This document shows, in pieces, positions 1-9,470 of a DNA stretch of 64,000 nucleotides. Position 1 is the stretch's first letter. The number at the start of each line of letters is the position of its first letter. A model generated the notes under the pieces. It was given only the letters and a program-made list of their open reading frames with translations. It was not told where the DNA came from and made no database searches. The stretch is from Roseibium sp. Lineage in GTDB: Bacteria; Pseudomonadota; Alphaproteobacteria; Rhizobiales; Stappiaceae. Where the stretch lies: positions 434,001 through 498,000 of the forward strand of contig JAEPNV010000001.1 of assembly GCA_017643215.1 (NCBI GenBank). Reading direction: 5' to 3'. The position numbers and the translations under genes were made by a program.

Positions 1-1
1 G

Positions 2-1075
2 CTGCCGTGGGCCGAGGCCGGCATCTTGGATACGGAAGCCGCTACGGAGGTGATCGGCAATCTTGATCCGGAAAGCTTTGCCTCCGGCGCGCTGGGCATG
101 GCCGCCTATGACGGCGGATATGCCTCGGTTCCCGTCGACGGCTGGACCCAGATGGTCGTTTACCGCAAGGACCTGTTCGACCAGAACGGGCTTGCAGCGC
201 CGACCTCTTATGAGGCAATCCTCGCTGCCGTCGATAAACTGCACAATCCGCCGGAAATGTTCGGTTTTGTCGCCGCCACGAAGATCGACGAAAACTTCAT
301 GAGCCAGGTGCTGGAGCATGTGCTGCTGGCGAACGGCATCAGCCCCGTTGACGGCAACGGCTTCAAACCGCTGGACGAGCAGAAGACCGTCGAGGCATTG
401 GAATTCTACAAAGCCATCGCCAAGGCGTCCCCGGCCGGTGAGCTTTACTGGAAACAGTCGCGTGAGCTTTATTTTGCCGGCAAAGCGGCAATGATCATCT
501 GGTCGCCGTTCATTCTCGACGAACTGGCCGGTCTGCGTGACAGCGCCCCGCCCACGATCAACGACGATCCGACCTCCAAGGAGCTTGCCTCCAAGACCGG
601 GATCGTAACGACGCTGTCCGGTCCGTCCAATCCAGACGGCGCGGCCTGGGGCGACATCCGGTATTTTGGCATCACCAACGATGCCGATACGGATGCCGCG
701 ATCCAGTTCGTCGAGTTCTCGATGGACGAGGGCTACTTGTCGACCTTGTCGATCGCACCAGAAGGCAAGTTCCCGGTCCGCCGGGGCGATGGCAGCGATG
801 CGGAAAAGTTCATCGCCGGTTGGGCCGAGCTTCCCGTTGGCGTCGACCGCAAGGCGCCGTTGACCGATCTTTATGACGCGGCCACCATCGAACGCATCGT
901 TGGCGGCCTGGATACGGCCAGCCGGTGGGGCGTGCAGGAAGGCCAGTTGTCGCTGGCGTCCAAGATGATCAACGCGCAGGTCATCAACCGGCTCGTGCGG
1001 GAGTTCATCGATGATGAGCGTGATGCCGCGGCGACCGTTGCCCGGTTGAACGAAGAACTGGCCAAAATCCAGTAA
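2..1075 (+). CDS. ABC transporter sugar-binding protein (family 1), 5' partial
   Basis: This is the C-terminal part of a periplasmic solute-binding protein. The open frame runs to the left edge, so the signal peptide and N-terminus lie outside the window. The protein has family 1 carbohydrate-binding features: aromatic-rich stretches, a segment 'GKAAMIIWSPF' typical of the hinge region, and a tail rich in helices. It is followed by two MalF/MalG-like permeases and a MalK-like ATPase on the same strand, so it should deliver the substrate to that importer. The substrate cannot be read from the protein. The GH63-like enzyme inside the operon hints at a glycosylated small molecule. The family is confident and the ligand is unknown. 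Confidence 0.85.
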   Translation: MPWAEAGILDTEAATEVIGNLDPESFASGALGMAAYDGGYASVPVDGWTQMVVYRKDLFDQNGLAAPTSYEAILAAVDKLHNPPEMFGFVAATKIDENFMSQVLEHVLLANGISPVDGNGFKPLDEQKTVEALEFYKAIAKASPAGELYWKQSRELYFAGKAAMIIWSPFILDELAGLRDSAPPTINDDPTSKELASKTGIVTTLSGPSNPDGAAWGDIRYFGITNDADTDAAIQFVEFSMDEGYLSTLSIAPEGKFPVRRGDGSDAEKFIAGWAELPVGVDRKAPLTDLYDAATIERIVGGLDTASRWGVQEGQLSLASKMINAQVINRLVREFIDDERDAAATVARLNEELAKIQ

Positions 1076-1100
1076 GCTCTCGATTGAACAAGACACGCCG

Positions 1101-1127
1101 CCGGCGGGCCGCCATTTGGCCCGCCGG
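1101..1127 (+). promoter_or_regulatory. Intercistronic stem-loop after the binding-protein gene
   Basis: A perfect 10-bp inverted repeat (CCGGCGGGCC / GGCCCGCCGG) with a 7-base loop lies 26 bases after the stop codon. No T-run follows, so it does not look like an intrinsic terminator. In ABC operons such hairpins commonly protect the 3' end of the binding-protein message, so that more binding protein than permease is made. That role is inferred here. Confidence 0.6.
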
Positions 1128-1209
1128 ACGGGAAAAATACGCCCGGGCAAGGCCGAATTGCCCTGAAGGATCCTGACCGGTTACCCATGCCCGAGCTGGA
1201 CGTGAACCC

Positions 1210-2535
1210 ATGACCGCCGCCGACACGCACACCGAAGACCTCGCCCGACCGAACACCGCCAGTCAGCCGCCCAAGGGGGTTGGACCGATGGAGCGGCGGG
1301 AAGCGCGCCTTGCCTATCTCATGCTGGCGCCGACCTTCCTGATCGTCCTGGGCATCGTCATGGGGCCGCTGCTTGCCAACTTCTGGATCAGCGTCAAGCC
1401 AGTGAAGCTGGGCGATCTCAGGCCGCCGACCGTGCTTGTCAACGAGCGCGTGCGCGGGTCGGCGGAAGCGCCGGGTGACCCGGTCACCCTAGAATACCGG
1501 CTGCGGAATTCCACCCAGGACAAGGAAATCCGCGACGTCATTCTGACCGACACGTTGCCGGCTGGCTTTACGCCGGAGACTGTGCCGGAGCTGTGCAGCA
1601 TCTCCGGGCGGGAACTGACCTGCGGCATCGGCACCATTCCAGGCCAATGGCGCGACCGGCTGAGGATCGAGGGAACCGTGAATTCCGAGTTCCTGGCCTT
1701 GAACCGGCCCGGACGCGAAAGCGAACCGGTGATCGCCGGTGATGCGGATAACGTGCTGACCAGCCTTGATTTCACTCTCGAAAACTTCATCGAGGTGTTC
1801 GATGGCGCGGAATTCTGGTCGGTGCTGCGGGTGACCTTCTACTACACGGTGTTCGGCACCGGCGGCGCGCTCGTGCTCGGATTGTTTGCCGCGCAGCTCC
1901 TGCACACGGCCTTCCGGGGCCGCAGCGTCCTGCGCGGCCTGTTTCTGTTTCCTTATGTGTCGCCGGTGATCGCCGTCGCCTTCACCTGGGTGATCCTGTT
2001 TGATCCGTTTTCCGGCACGGTCAACGCGCTTTTGACAAAAATGGGGGTTGTCGAAACACCGATCAATTTCTTCGGCGAACGGGCGATCTCCTATTCGCTG
2101 TTTGGCATTCCGATGGAATTCCCGCTGGCGCTGACCACGGTGATCGCGTTCGAGGCGTGGCGGTACTTTCCCTTGTCGTTCCTGTTCATCCTGGCGCGCA
2201 TGCAGTCGATCAACACCGACATGTATGAGGCCGCCGAAATGGATGGCGCAACGCCGCTGCAGCAGTTCTGGTACCTGTCCCTGCCGCAGCTCGCCGGGAT
2301 CCTGTCGGTCCTGTTCCTGTTGCGGTTCATTTGGACCTTCAACAAGTTCGACGACATCTTCCTTTTGACCGGCGGCAACGCGGGAACGCGCACCCTGACC
2401 GTTGATGTCTACGAGCAGGGATTTGCCCTTTCCAACCTTGGCGCGGGCGCGGCGGTCGCCGTGGTCGTGTTTGTCCTGCTCGTGACCTTCGCAATGATCT
2501 TCCTGCACTTCTCGCCCAAGGAGGAAGGGCTATGA
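1210..2535 (+). CDS. Sugar ABC transporter permease (MalF-like) with inserted DUF11-like periplasmic domain
   Basis: This inner-membrane permease has 441 residues. TM1 is near residues 35-57. The next membrane span begins only around residue 200. Between them, at roughly residues 75-162, is a beta-rich segment with the pattern of a DUF11/conserved-repeat domain: 'VTLEYRLRN', then 'VILTDTLPAGF', two cysteines, and 'LRIEGTV'. The C-terminal half is a normal permease core with the EAA loop 'EAAEMDGATPLQQFWYLSLP', which docks on the ATPase. E. coli MalF also carries an extra periplasmic domain (P2) that contacts MalE, so this insert may do the same for the upstream binding protein. The stop overlaps the start of the next permease (ATGA). 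The permease call is certain and the insert identity is probable. Confidence 0.88.
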   Translation: MTAADTHTEDLARPNTASQPPKGVGPMERREARLAYLMLAPTFLIVLGIVMGPLLANFWISVKPVKLGDLRPPTVLVNERVRGSAEAPGDPVTLEYRLRNSTQDKEIRDVILTDTLPAGFTPETVPELCSISGRELTCGIGTIPGQWRDRLRIEGTVNSEFLALNRPGRESEPVIAGDADNVLTSLDFTLENFIEVFDGAEFWSVLRVTFYYTVFGTGGALVLGLFAAQLLHTAFRGRSVLRGLFLFPYVSPVIAVAFTWVILFDPFSGTVNALLTKMGVVETPINFFGERAISYSLFGIPMEFPLALTTVIAFEAWRYFPLSFLFILARMQSINTDMYEAAEMDGATPLQQFWYLSLPQLAGILSVLFLLRFIWTFNKFDDIFLLTGGNAGTRTLTVDVYEQGFALSNLGAGAAVAVVVFVLLVTFAMIFLHFSPKEEGL

Positions 2536-3761
2536 GCGCGTTGTCCGGGCTGCTTCTGGCGGTTGCAAGCGGGGCGCTTTGGGGCGCGATTGGCATGATC
2601 GTGACCGGCGTGACGCTGACCCTTGTCACCGGCGCGGTGGCGATCCCGCAGATCGGAGCCGGCGCGCTGGCCGGAATGGCCCAGGCGGTGTTTTTGATCT
2701 GGCGCCAAAACGGCCGGGCCGGAACGCATGTGCCCGTGCTTGGCGCGCTGGTGGGGTTTGTGGTCCTGCTGGCCGTCAGTTTTGCCGCGCCGTTCAGCCT
2801 GCCCATGAGCGTGATCACCGGATGGCAGATCCTGGCGCTCGCAGCGTTCCTCGGCGCGTTGACCTTTGCCAATCAGGTATGTCTGTCCGACGTGCCGATG
2901 GGCCCGATGACCCGTTATCACAGGGAACTCGTGTACATCCGCCTCGCCAAGGGCATCGGATTTGTCCTCTTCTCCATCATGGTGGCGTTGCCGTTCTACG
3001 TGATGGTCATGACGTCGCTGAAGAGCCAGCAGGCGCTGCTCGCCAACCCGCTCGACCTGTCGATCGATCTGTCTCAGGGGATCGGCAGCCTGTTCCGGTC
3101 CTATGTCGAGTTGTTCACCCAGTACAATTTCGGCCGGTATCTGCTTGTGTCGGCCTTTGTGTCGGTCTCAACGGTAATCCTGACTTTGCTCTTTTCCGTG
3201 CCGGGCGCTTATGCCGTCTCCAGGCTTCGGTTCCCTGGACGGGCAACGCTCTCACGGTCGGTTTTGTTAATCTACATGGTCCCGGCGATCGTTCTGGTGA
3301 TCCCGCTATACGCGGTCTTCTCGCAGCTCGGCCTGCGCGACAGTCTGGTCGGGCTGTTGATTGTCTATCCGGCCACCACCATCCCCGTTGCGCTCTACAT
3401 GCTGCAGGGTTATTTCCGCGGCCTGCCGTCGGAGCTTGAGGAGGCCGGATTGATGGACGGTCTCACCCGGCTCGGCGTCATCTTGAAGATCACTTTGCCG
3501 CTGTCCCTGCCGGCGCTGGCCTCCGTGTCGCTTTACGTGTTCATGATCGCCTGGAACGAGTTCCTGTTCGCGTTCATGTTCCTCGACAATCCGGACATCT
3601 TCACGCTGTCGCGGGGCATTGTGTCGCTGAACTCGTCCGAGGTTCCGCGCCAGCATCTGATGGCGGGCGCGGTCATCGCGACGGTTCCGGTTCTGGTGAT
3701 CTTCCTGTGGTTCGAGCGGTTCCTCGTCCAGGGCCTGACCGCGGGCAGCGTCAAGGGATGA
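2532..3761 (+). CDS. Sugar ABC transporter permease (MalG-like) with N-terminal membrane extension
   Basis: This is the second permease of the importer, 409 residues against about 280 for ordinary MalG-type proteins. The extra N-terminal region of about 125 residues contains roughly four hydrophobic segments ('LLLAVASGALWGAIGMIV', 'VPVLGALVGFVVLLAVSF', and others) before the canonical first helix 'GIGFVLFSIMVALPFYVMVM'. The EAA loop 'EEAGLMDGLTRLGVILKI' is intact, and the conserved 'AWNEFLFAF' is present near residue 340. Translation is coupled to the upstream permease by a 4-base overlap. The extension resembles no domain I can name. It could come from a fused membrane protein or from a lineage-specific form of these permeases. 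Confidence 0.88.
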   Translation: MSALSGLLLAVASGALWGAIGMIVTGVTLTLVTGAVAIPQIGAGALAGMAQAVFLIWRQNGRAGTHVPVLGALVGFVVLLAVSFAAPFSLPMSVITGWQILALAAFLGALTFANQVCLSDVPMGPMTRYHRELVYIRLAKGIGFVLFSIMVALPFYVMVMTSLKSQQALLANPLDLSIDLSQGIGSLFRSYVELFTQYNFGRYLLVSAFVSVSTVILTLLFSVPGAYAVSRLRFPGRATLSRSVLLIYMVPAIVLVIPLYAVFSQLGLRDSLVGLLIVYPATTIPVALYMLQGYFRGLPSELEEAGLMDGLTRLGVILKITLPLSLPALASVSLYVFMIAWNEFLFAFMFLDNPDIFTLSRGIVSLNSSEVPRQHLMAGAVIATVPVLVIFLWFERFLVQGLTAGSVKG

Positions 3762-3799
3762 CCTTGCACTCAAAAACAATCCGTCCAGGAGTAAAGAAA

Positions 3800-5086
3800 A
3801 TGAGCGCCGATTTGGACGCGCTGGCACGTTCCATCCTCAAAGACAACGATCTTGGCGGCTATACGATCCCGACCAAGGGGCTTTATCCCTATCAGTGGAA
3901 TTGGGATTCCATCTTCGTGGCGCTCGGGTTCGCCACGTTTGATCAAGATCGCGCCCTTGAGGAAATCGAGAGCCTGTTCGAAGGCCAATGGGATGACGGC
4001 ATGGTGCCGCACATCCTGTTCCGCAAAGATGACCCGAGTTACTTTCCCGGCCCCGATGCGTGGGGCACGAGTGACCGCGCGATGCCGTCCTCCGGCCACT
4101 CCCAGCCGCCGGTCGCCGCGACCGTCGTCCGGGAGATTTTTGAAAGCGCCGGCGAAGGCAAGCTGGAGGCACGGGTCCGGGCCCTGTTCCCGAAGATGAT
4201 GGCCTGGCATCGCTGGTTCGCCACCTACCGCGATCCGCAAGGTCACGGCAGTGTCGCCATCATTCATCCATGGGAATCGGGCCGCGACAATCTTCCCGAT
4301 TGGGACGCGCCCATGTCGGCGGTCGACACAACCGGCATTCCGGCCTTCACCCGCAAGGACACGGCCCATGTCGATCCGGAAATGCGCCCGCGGCAGATCG
4401 ACTACGAGCGCTATATGGCCATCGTGGCCGCCGGTCGGGCCTGCGGATGGAACGCGCGGAAAGTCACGCAGGCATCCCCGTTCCTGGTCGCGGATCCTGG
4501 CATCACCTTCATTCTGCTGCGGGCCAACCGCGATCTGGCGGCGCTCGCCCGCCGTCTCGGCTTCGATGCGGATCTGCCGGAAATCGAGGGCTGGATTGCC
4601 AAACTGGAGCGCGGGCTCGAGAGACTGTGGAACCCGGAACTCGGGGCCCACACGACCCTCGATCTGAAGACCGGCAAGCTAGGGCAGGGCGTCTCCAGCG
4701 TCGCCTTTCTGGCCCCCTATGCCGGCGTGCGCGATGAGGCGGTGCTGGCGCCGCTGCGCGCCCATTTCGACCGCATCGCCGGCCGCGTCGACTACATGGT
4801 GCCGTCCTATGATCCCGATCATCAAGGCTTTGAACATCTTCGCTACTGGCGGGGGCCGGTCTGGGCGGTGGTCAATTTCATGATCGCCAGGGGACTGACC
4901 CAGGCGGGCGACCATACGCGCGCCGAACGGGTGCGTGCCGATACGGCCCGTCTGGTGAAGCACAGCGGTTTTGCCGAATATTTCAGTCCGGTCGACGGGA
5001 CCGGCGCCGGCGGCAAATCGTTTTCGTGGACGGCGGCCGTTTGGCTTGCCTGGGCATCTCCTAATCCGTCGCAGCGGGCGGCCTGA
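3800..5086 (+). CDS. GH63-family glycosidase, mannosyl/glucosylglycerate hydrolase-like
   Basis: This cytoplasmic (alpha/alpha)6-barrel glycosidase has 428 residues with no signal peptide. It matches the short GH63 clade that includes mannosylglycerate and glucosylglycerate hydrolases. The diagnostic motifs are '[14 protein letters not shown]' near residue 30, '[10 protein letters not shown]', 'HPWESGRDN' with candidate acid D163, '[14 protein letters not shown]', and 'EYFSPVDG' with candidate base E393. The acid-base spacing fits that clade. The ATG at 3800 is chosen over an upstream in-frame start because it follows an AGGAGTAAAG-type ribosome site and begins at the conserved core. It lies inside the ABC operon, so it probably hydrolyses the imported substrate. 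The exact substrate is inferred, not shown; trehalase-like activity is an alternative. Confidence 0.75.
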   Translation: MSADLDALARSILKDNDLGGYTIPTKGLYPYQWNWDSIFVALGFATFDQDRALEEIESLFEGQWDDGMVPHILFRKDDPSYFPGPDAWGTSDRAMPSSGHSQPPVAATVVREIFESAGEGKLEARVRALFPKMMAWHRWFATYRDPQGHGSVAIIHPWESGRDNLPDWDAPMSAVDTTGIPAFTRKDTAHVDPEMRPRQIDYERYMAIVAAGRACGWNARKVTQASPFLVADPGITFILLRANRDLAALARRLGFDADLPEIEGWIAKLERGLERLWNPELGAHTTLDLKTGKLGQGVSSVAFLAPYAGVRDEAVLAPLRAHFDRIAGRVDYMVPSYDPDHQGFEHLRYWRGPVWAVVNFMIARGLTQAGDHTRAERVRADTARLVKHSGFAEYFSPVDGTGAGGKSFSWTAAVWLAWASPNPSQRAA

Positions 5087-5118
5087 CGACGCAAGAACAC
5101 TATCGCGGGGAGGAAGAC

Positions 5119-6180
<1,062 letters not shown>

Positions 6181-6278
6181 CGCACAGGCGTGGCATTCTC
6201 CGCCCAAACTTGGCAGGATCCGGTCTCGATTAAACACCGTCGAACCGGCTACAAATCACAGGCACCTGCTGAGGGGCG

Positions 6279-6656
6279 TCAATCGCCTTTCGAGAGGTCT
6301 TGGGCCAGCATCAAGGCGTTGCCGTCGGGGTCATAAAAGGTTGCCGTGCTCACCATTCCCTCGATGGTCTCTGTTTCGCCGTCAAACCTGACGCCGGCTG
6401 CTTCCAAGGCGGTTCGTGCGGTCCCAATATCGGGGACACCAAACACCGGGACGGTGTTGCCAGGCGCAGGTTCTGTCTGTTCGCCCAGTCCCAGAGTGAC
6501 GCCCTCGGTCTTGGTCCGCATCTCGCTCCAGCCGGCCTCATCGATGTGGTGGATCAACTCAAATCCGAGCTTGTCGCGATACCACGCCGCGCTGGCATGA
6601 CGGTCCCGAACGGAAATCGCGAGCGTGATGGTGTTGTCCAAAGCGACAAGCGGCAT
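6279..6656 (-). CDS. VOC family (glyoxalase/bleomycin-resistance-like) protein
   Basis: This is a 125-residue vicinal-oxygen-chelate fold protein. It shows the two-half layout: 'NTITLAISVRDRHASAAWYRDKLGFEL' at the N-terminus and a closing 'ATFYDPDGNALMLAQ' that carries the usual acidic metal-ligand position. The start chosen at 6656 (MPLVAL) sits next to an AAAGGAAGG-like ribosome site. It is transcribed divergently from the adjacent HxlR regulator across a 40-bp gap holding a palindrome, so it is the likely target of that regulator. Members of this family are dioxygenases, lyases or drug-binding proteins, and the substrate cannot be told here. Confidence 0.8.
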   Translation of the reverse strand: MPLVALDNTITLAISVRDRHASAAWYRDKLGFELIHHIDEAGWSEMRTKTEGVTLGLGEQTEPAPGNTVPVFGVPDIGTARTALEAAGVRFDGETETIEGMVSTATFYDPDGNALMLAQDLSKGD

Positions 6657-6675
6657 CGGCCTTCCTTTCGAAGCA

Positions 6676-6696
6676 AAAGTATTGTAACTATACTTT
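6676..6696. promoter_or_regulatory. Candidate HxlR operator between the divergent VOC and HxlR genes
   Basis: The perfect inverted repeat AAAGTAT-N7-ATACTTT fills half of the 40-bp divergent gap and abuts the regulator's ATG. The core AGTAT...ATACT resembles known operators of the HxlR/DUF24 family, which carry TACT/AGTA-type half sites. Binding here would control both genes. Confidence 0.6.
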
Positions 6697-7233
6697 ATGG
6701 ACATAAAATCGCTTGTCAAGCTGACGTCGCGCGCCTGGTCGTTGAACATACTGGCTCTGTTGCACCAGGGTGTTCCAGGACGCCAAGCGCCCCTGCTGGC
6801 GGCGACACGCGCAAGCCGGACCGCGTTCGCATCCAGTTTGGAGCACCTGGTCCAACTCAAGCTCTTGGAACGCAATCCCGGGCATGGCCATCCGCTGCGG
6901 CCGGAATTCCGGTTGACCCAGACCGGCGCCGTTGCCGCCGAAACCGCCAACAGGATCGCGGCGGCGGTCCCGGATGACAGCGAATTTGCGGTGCTGCGGC
7001 GCAGCTGGACGGTGCCGATCCTTGCGTTGACGCATACGCCCCGGCGCTTCTCGGTGATCAAGGCAGACTTAGCCCCGATCACGGACCGGGCGCTGTCGAC
7101 ATCGCTGTATCAACTGGAGGAACGAGACTGGCTGCGGCGTGACATCGACACGTCAAGCCGCGCGCCATACCCGACGTATCTCGCCGCCAACAGGGGCATT
7201 GAAATCAGCCGGGCAATTGATCTGACGAGATAG
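6697..7233 (+). CDS. HxlR-type transcriptional regulator with two winged-helix halves
   Basis: This 178-residue DNA-binding protein has two HxlR-like units, roughly residues 8-85 and 95-178. Each has the 'W...ILALLxxGxxR' opening ('RAWSLNILALLHQG' and 'RSWTVPILALTHTP') and a 'L..LVQLKLLER' or 'LYQLEERDWLRR' recognition and wing region. Most HxlR proteins have one unit and act as dimers. There is no cysteine in the protein, so cysteine-based redox or electrophile sensing is excluded. The ATG immediately follows the operator palindrome and no ribosome site is visible, which suggests a leaderless message. It probably controls the divergent VOC gene and itself. Confidence 0.8.
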   Translation: MDIKSLVKLTSRAWSLNILALLHQGVPGRQAPLLAATRASRTAFASSLEHLVQLKLLERNPGHGHPLRPEFRLTQTGAVAAETANRIAAAVPDDSEFAVLRRSWTVPILALTHTPRRFSVIKADLAPITDRALSTSLYQLEERDWLRRDIDTSSRAPYPTYLAANRGIEISRAIDLTR

Positions 7234-7260
7234 ACGGCAAAGGCAGGTTTGTCCGCCTGC

Positions 7261-8928
7261 CTACAAGACCTTGGCGAAATACGCGTCAAGGCCCGGCAAC
7301 CGCAGCTTCCCGCCGTCGAGACGGCCACTGAAACCGGGCGCGTTCAGCGAAAACAGGCTCAGGCCCGCAACATCGATCTCCGCCGGGATGTCCGCCAGAT
7401 TGAAGGCGCACAGGACCTTGTTGCCCTCATGGCTGCGAATGAAGACCAGCGTTTCCGGATCGCTGTCGATGAACGTGAGATCGCCTTTCAAGAGCGCCGT
7501 GTAGCCCCTCCGCCAGATCAAGAAGGCCTTGGTGCGCTGCAGGACCGAGTGTTCATCGTCCAACTGGCGCGCCACCGACCGGTTCATGTGGGTGTCTGCA
7601 ACCGGCAGCCACGGCTCGGCCTCTGAAAACCCGCCATGGGCATTGTCGGTCGCCCAGGGCATCGGCGTCCGGCAGCCGTCGCGGCCCTTGAATTTGGGCC
7701 AGAACCGGATGCCGTAAGGGTCCTGTAGCTTGTCGTAGGGCACGTCGGCCTCGGTGAGGCCAAGCTCCTCGCCCTGGTAGAGGCAGGGCGTACCCCTCAA
7801 ACATGTCAGAAGCGCGGTGGCCAGCGGCGCGAACCGGTCCTGGGCCGCCCCTTCGCCCCAGCGCGATGCCACCCGGACGACGTCGTGGTTGGACAGCGCC
7901 CAGCTCGGCCAGCCGCTGCCGATGCCCTTTTCCATGCCTTCCACGGTCTCGCGGATGAAGCCGGCCGACCGCTGCGGTGTCAGGAGGTCGAAGCTGTAGG
8001 CCATGTGGATCCGCTTGCCGTTTTCGGTGTAGGCGGCGGTGGTGGCGATGACATCGCGGTCAGAGCCGATCTCGCCAACCGAGGTCGCCCCCGGATACCG
8101 GTCGAGCAACTGGCGCAGACGTTCCAGGAATTGAAGGTTTTCCGGACGCGTCTTGTCATAAAGGTGATGCTGGAACGCATAAGGATTGGTGGTCTCCACC
8201 CCGGTGAGCTGCGCCCCCTCCGGCAAGGGCGGATTGTCGCGAAGCTCCGCGTCATGGAAGTAGAAGTTGACCGTGTCGAGACGGAACCCGTCGACGCCCC
8301 GATCCAGCCAGAATTGCGCTGCCGACAGCACCGCGTCCTGAACCTCGCGGTTGTGAAAGTTCAGGTCCGGCTGGCTCGCCAGGAAATTGTGCAGATAGTA
8401 CTGGCAGCGGACGCTGTCCCATTCCCAGGCCGAGCCGCCGAAAATGGACAGCCAGTTGTTGGGCGGCGAGCCTTCCGGTTTGGCGTCGGCCCACACATAC
8501 CAGTCGGCTTTTGGATTGTCGCGCGAGTCACGGCTCTCAACGAACCACGGATGCTGGTCTGACGTGTGCGAGATGACGAGATCGATCAGCACCTTCATGC
8601 CCTTGGCGTGGACGGCCTCGATGAGGTCGTCGAAATCGGCGAGCGTGCCGAACATCGGGTCGACGTCTTTATAATCGGAGACGTCGTAGCCGAAATCCTT
8701 CATGGGCGAGGTAAAGAAAGGCGACAGCCAGATCGCATCGACCCCGAGCGAGGCGATGTAGTCCAGCCGCTGGGTGATGCCGCCCAGATCACCGATGCCG
8801 TCGCCGTTGCTGTCTTGAAACGACCGCGGGTAGATCTGGTAGATGACCGCGCCGCGCCACCAGTCGGTGTCAACCGCAAGGTGGGAATGGGCGTCGATCT
8901 GTGTCAGGACGGGGGTCGCGGTAGACAT
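7261..8928 (-). CDS. GH13 alpha-glucosidase
   Basis: This is a 555-residue alpha-amylase-superfamily enzyme (oligo-1,6-glucosidase/alpha-glucosidase type) with no signal peptide. GH13 motifs are present in order: 'DLVISHTSDQHPWF', 'GVDGFRLDTVNFYF' with the nucleophile Asp, 'GEIGSD' with the acid Glu, and 'ALSNHDVVR' with the transition-state Asp. The N-terminal 'WWRGAVIYQIYPRSFQDSNGDGIGDLGG' is characteristic. The start at 8928 is chosen because a GAGGAG ribosome site lies 7 bases upstream. A perfect LacI-type operator lies 44 bp further upstream. It likely hydrolyses alpha-glucosides brought in by the neighbouring importer, as AglA does in rhizobial agl operons, although here it is separate from the operon and on the opposite strand. 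Confidence 0.9.
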   Translation of the reverse strand: MSTATPVLTQIDAHSHLAVDTDWWRGAVIYQIYPRSFQDSNGDGIGDLGGITQRLDYIASLGVDAIWLSPFFTSPMKDFGYDVSDYKDVDPMFGTLADFDDLIEAVHAKGMKVLIDLVISHTSDQHPWFVESRDSRDNPKADWYVWADAKPEGSPPNNWLSIFGGSAWEWDSVRCQYYLHNFLASQPDLNFHNREVQDAVLSAAQFWLDRGVDGFRLDTVNFYFHDAELRDNPPLPEGAQLTGVETTNPYAFQHHLYDKTRPENLQFLERLRQLLDRYPGATSVGEIGSDRDVIATTAAYTENGKRIHMAYSFDLLTPQRSAGFIRETVEGMEKGIGSGWPSWALSNHDVVRVASRWGEGAAQDRFAPLATALLTCLRGTPCLYQGEELGLTEADVPYDKLQDPYGIRFWPKFKGRDGCRTPMPWATDNAHGGFSEAEPWLPVADTHMNRSVARQLDDEHSVLQRTKAFLIWRRGYTALLKGDLTFIDSDPETLVFIRSHEGNKVLCAFNLADIPAEIDVAGLSLFSLNAPGFSGRLDGGKLRLPGLDAYFAKVL

Positions 8929-8971
8929 TCGCCGTCTCCTCAATGCCGGGTGCGTTCGTTGGATTTGCAGC

Positions 8972-8989
8972 TTTCAAAGCGCTTTGAAA
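8972..8989. promoter_or_regulatory. LacI-family operator upstream of the alpha-glucosidase gene
   Basis: A perfect 18-bp palindrome, TTTCAAAGCGCTTTGAAA, has the central CG and the AAAGCGCTTT core typical of LacI-family operators in carbohydrate regulons, including AglR-type sites in Alphaproteobacteria. It lies 44 bp before the GH13 start. No LacI gene is in the window; one may be encoded upstream of the partial binding-protein gene. Confidence 0.75.
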
Positions 8990-9099
8990 AACCGCTAAAC
9001 TGTCCAGGCCGATTGGTCAAGCACTGCCGAATGAGGAATGTGCGAAACGGTCGGTTGCGCGGGCCGGTCAGGCCGCAAATGACCGGGCCGATCATGCCG

Positions 9100-9133
9100 A
9101 AAAAAAGGCCGGCCTTCCAAAGGAAGACCGGCC
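9100..9133 (-). terminator. Strong intrinsic terminator on the minus strand, not downstream of any visible gene
   Basis: A 12-bp stem (GGCCGGCCTTCC / GGAAGACCGGCC, one C:T offset that pairs as G:U in RNA) with a 3-base loop is followed on the minus strand by seven T residues. No protein gene runs leftward into it: the nearest gene to the right is on the plus strand. It may end a small RNA that starts around 9300. Confidence 0.65.
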
Positions 9134-9330
9134 GATGCTTTGAAACATCTCAAAACACGACTTTGTCAGAACCTCCCTATTATACTGACGTTGCGTGACA
9201 TTCCTGTGAAATGGGCTGCACCACGCCGCGCGGCGCCGCCGCGACCGGCCGGTTTCGGTATCAAAACGAATGTATAAGTCAGATAAAGCACGGAAAAATA
9301 TATACAAATAGAAACGCACTGACGTTTTCG
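9100..9330 (-). ncRNA. Candidate small RNA ending at the orphan terminator
   Basis: The stretch from the terminator to about 9330 is more AT-rich than its surroundings and contains no convincing gene; a minus-strand open frame of 80 codons there has no recognisable features and unlikely composition. On the minus strand AT-rich promoter-like hexamers (around 9290-9320) precede roughly 200 bases that end in the terminator. The start is a guess. Confidence 0.3.
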
Positions 9331-9381
9331 TCATTTCGCGCTTGTCAGATCTTCCGTCTGGTGGAACTTTGACGCATATTG

Positions 9382-9392
9382 TTGCATTGCAA
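9382..9392. promoter_or_regulatory. PhaR-like palindrome upstream of the thiolase gene
   Basis: The palindrome TTGCATTGCAA contains the TGC-N3-GCA arrangement reported for PhaR-type repressors of phasin genes. It lies 78 bp before the thiolase ATG. The same 11-mer, in reverse complement, precedes the second phasin gene, and a one-base variant precedes the CoA-transferase genes. Confidence 0.5.
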
Positions 9393-9470
9393 GATCACAA
9401 AACGGCCTGCCGGTCCAAGATACGCGCGGTTTTCGCCGCTCCCGGCACGGCGATTTTAGGAGGACGTCAC

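Noticed and set aside
9092..9334. 80-codon minus-strand frame in the candidate small RNA
   Set aside because: Low support: arginine-rich middle, no ribosome site, no conserved pattern; treated as RNA candidate instead.
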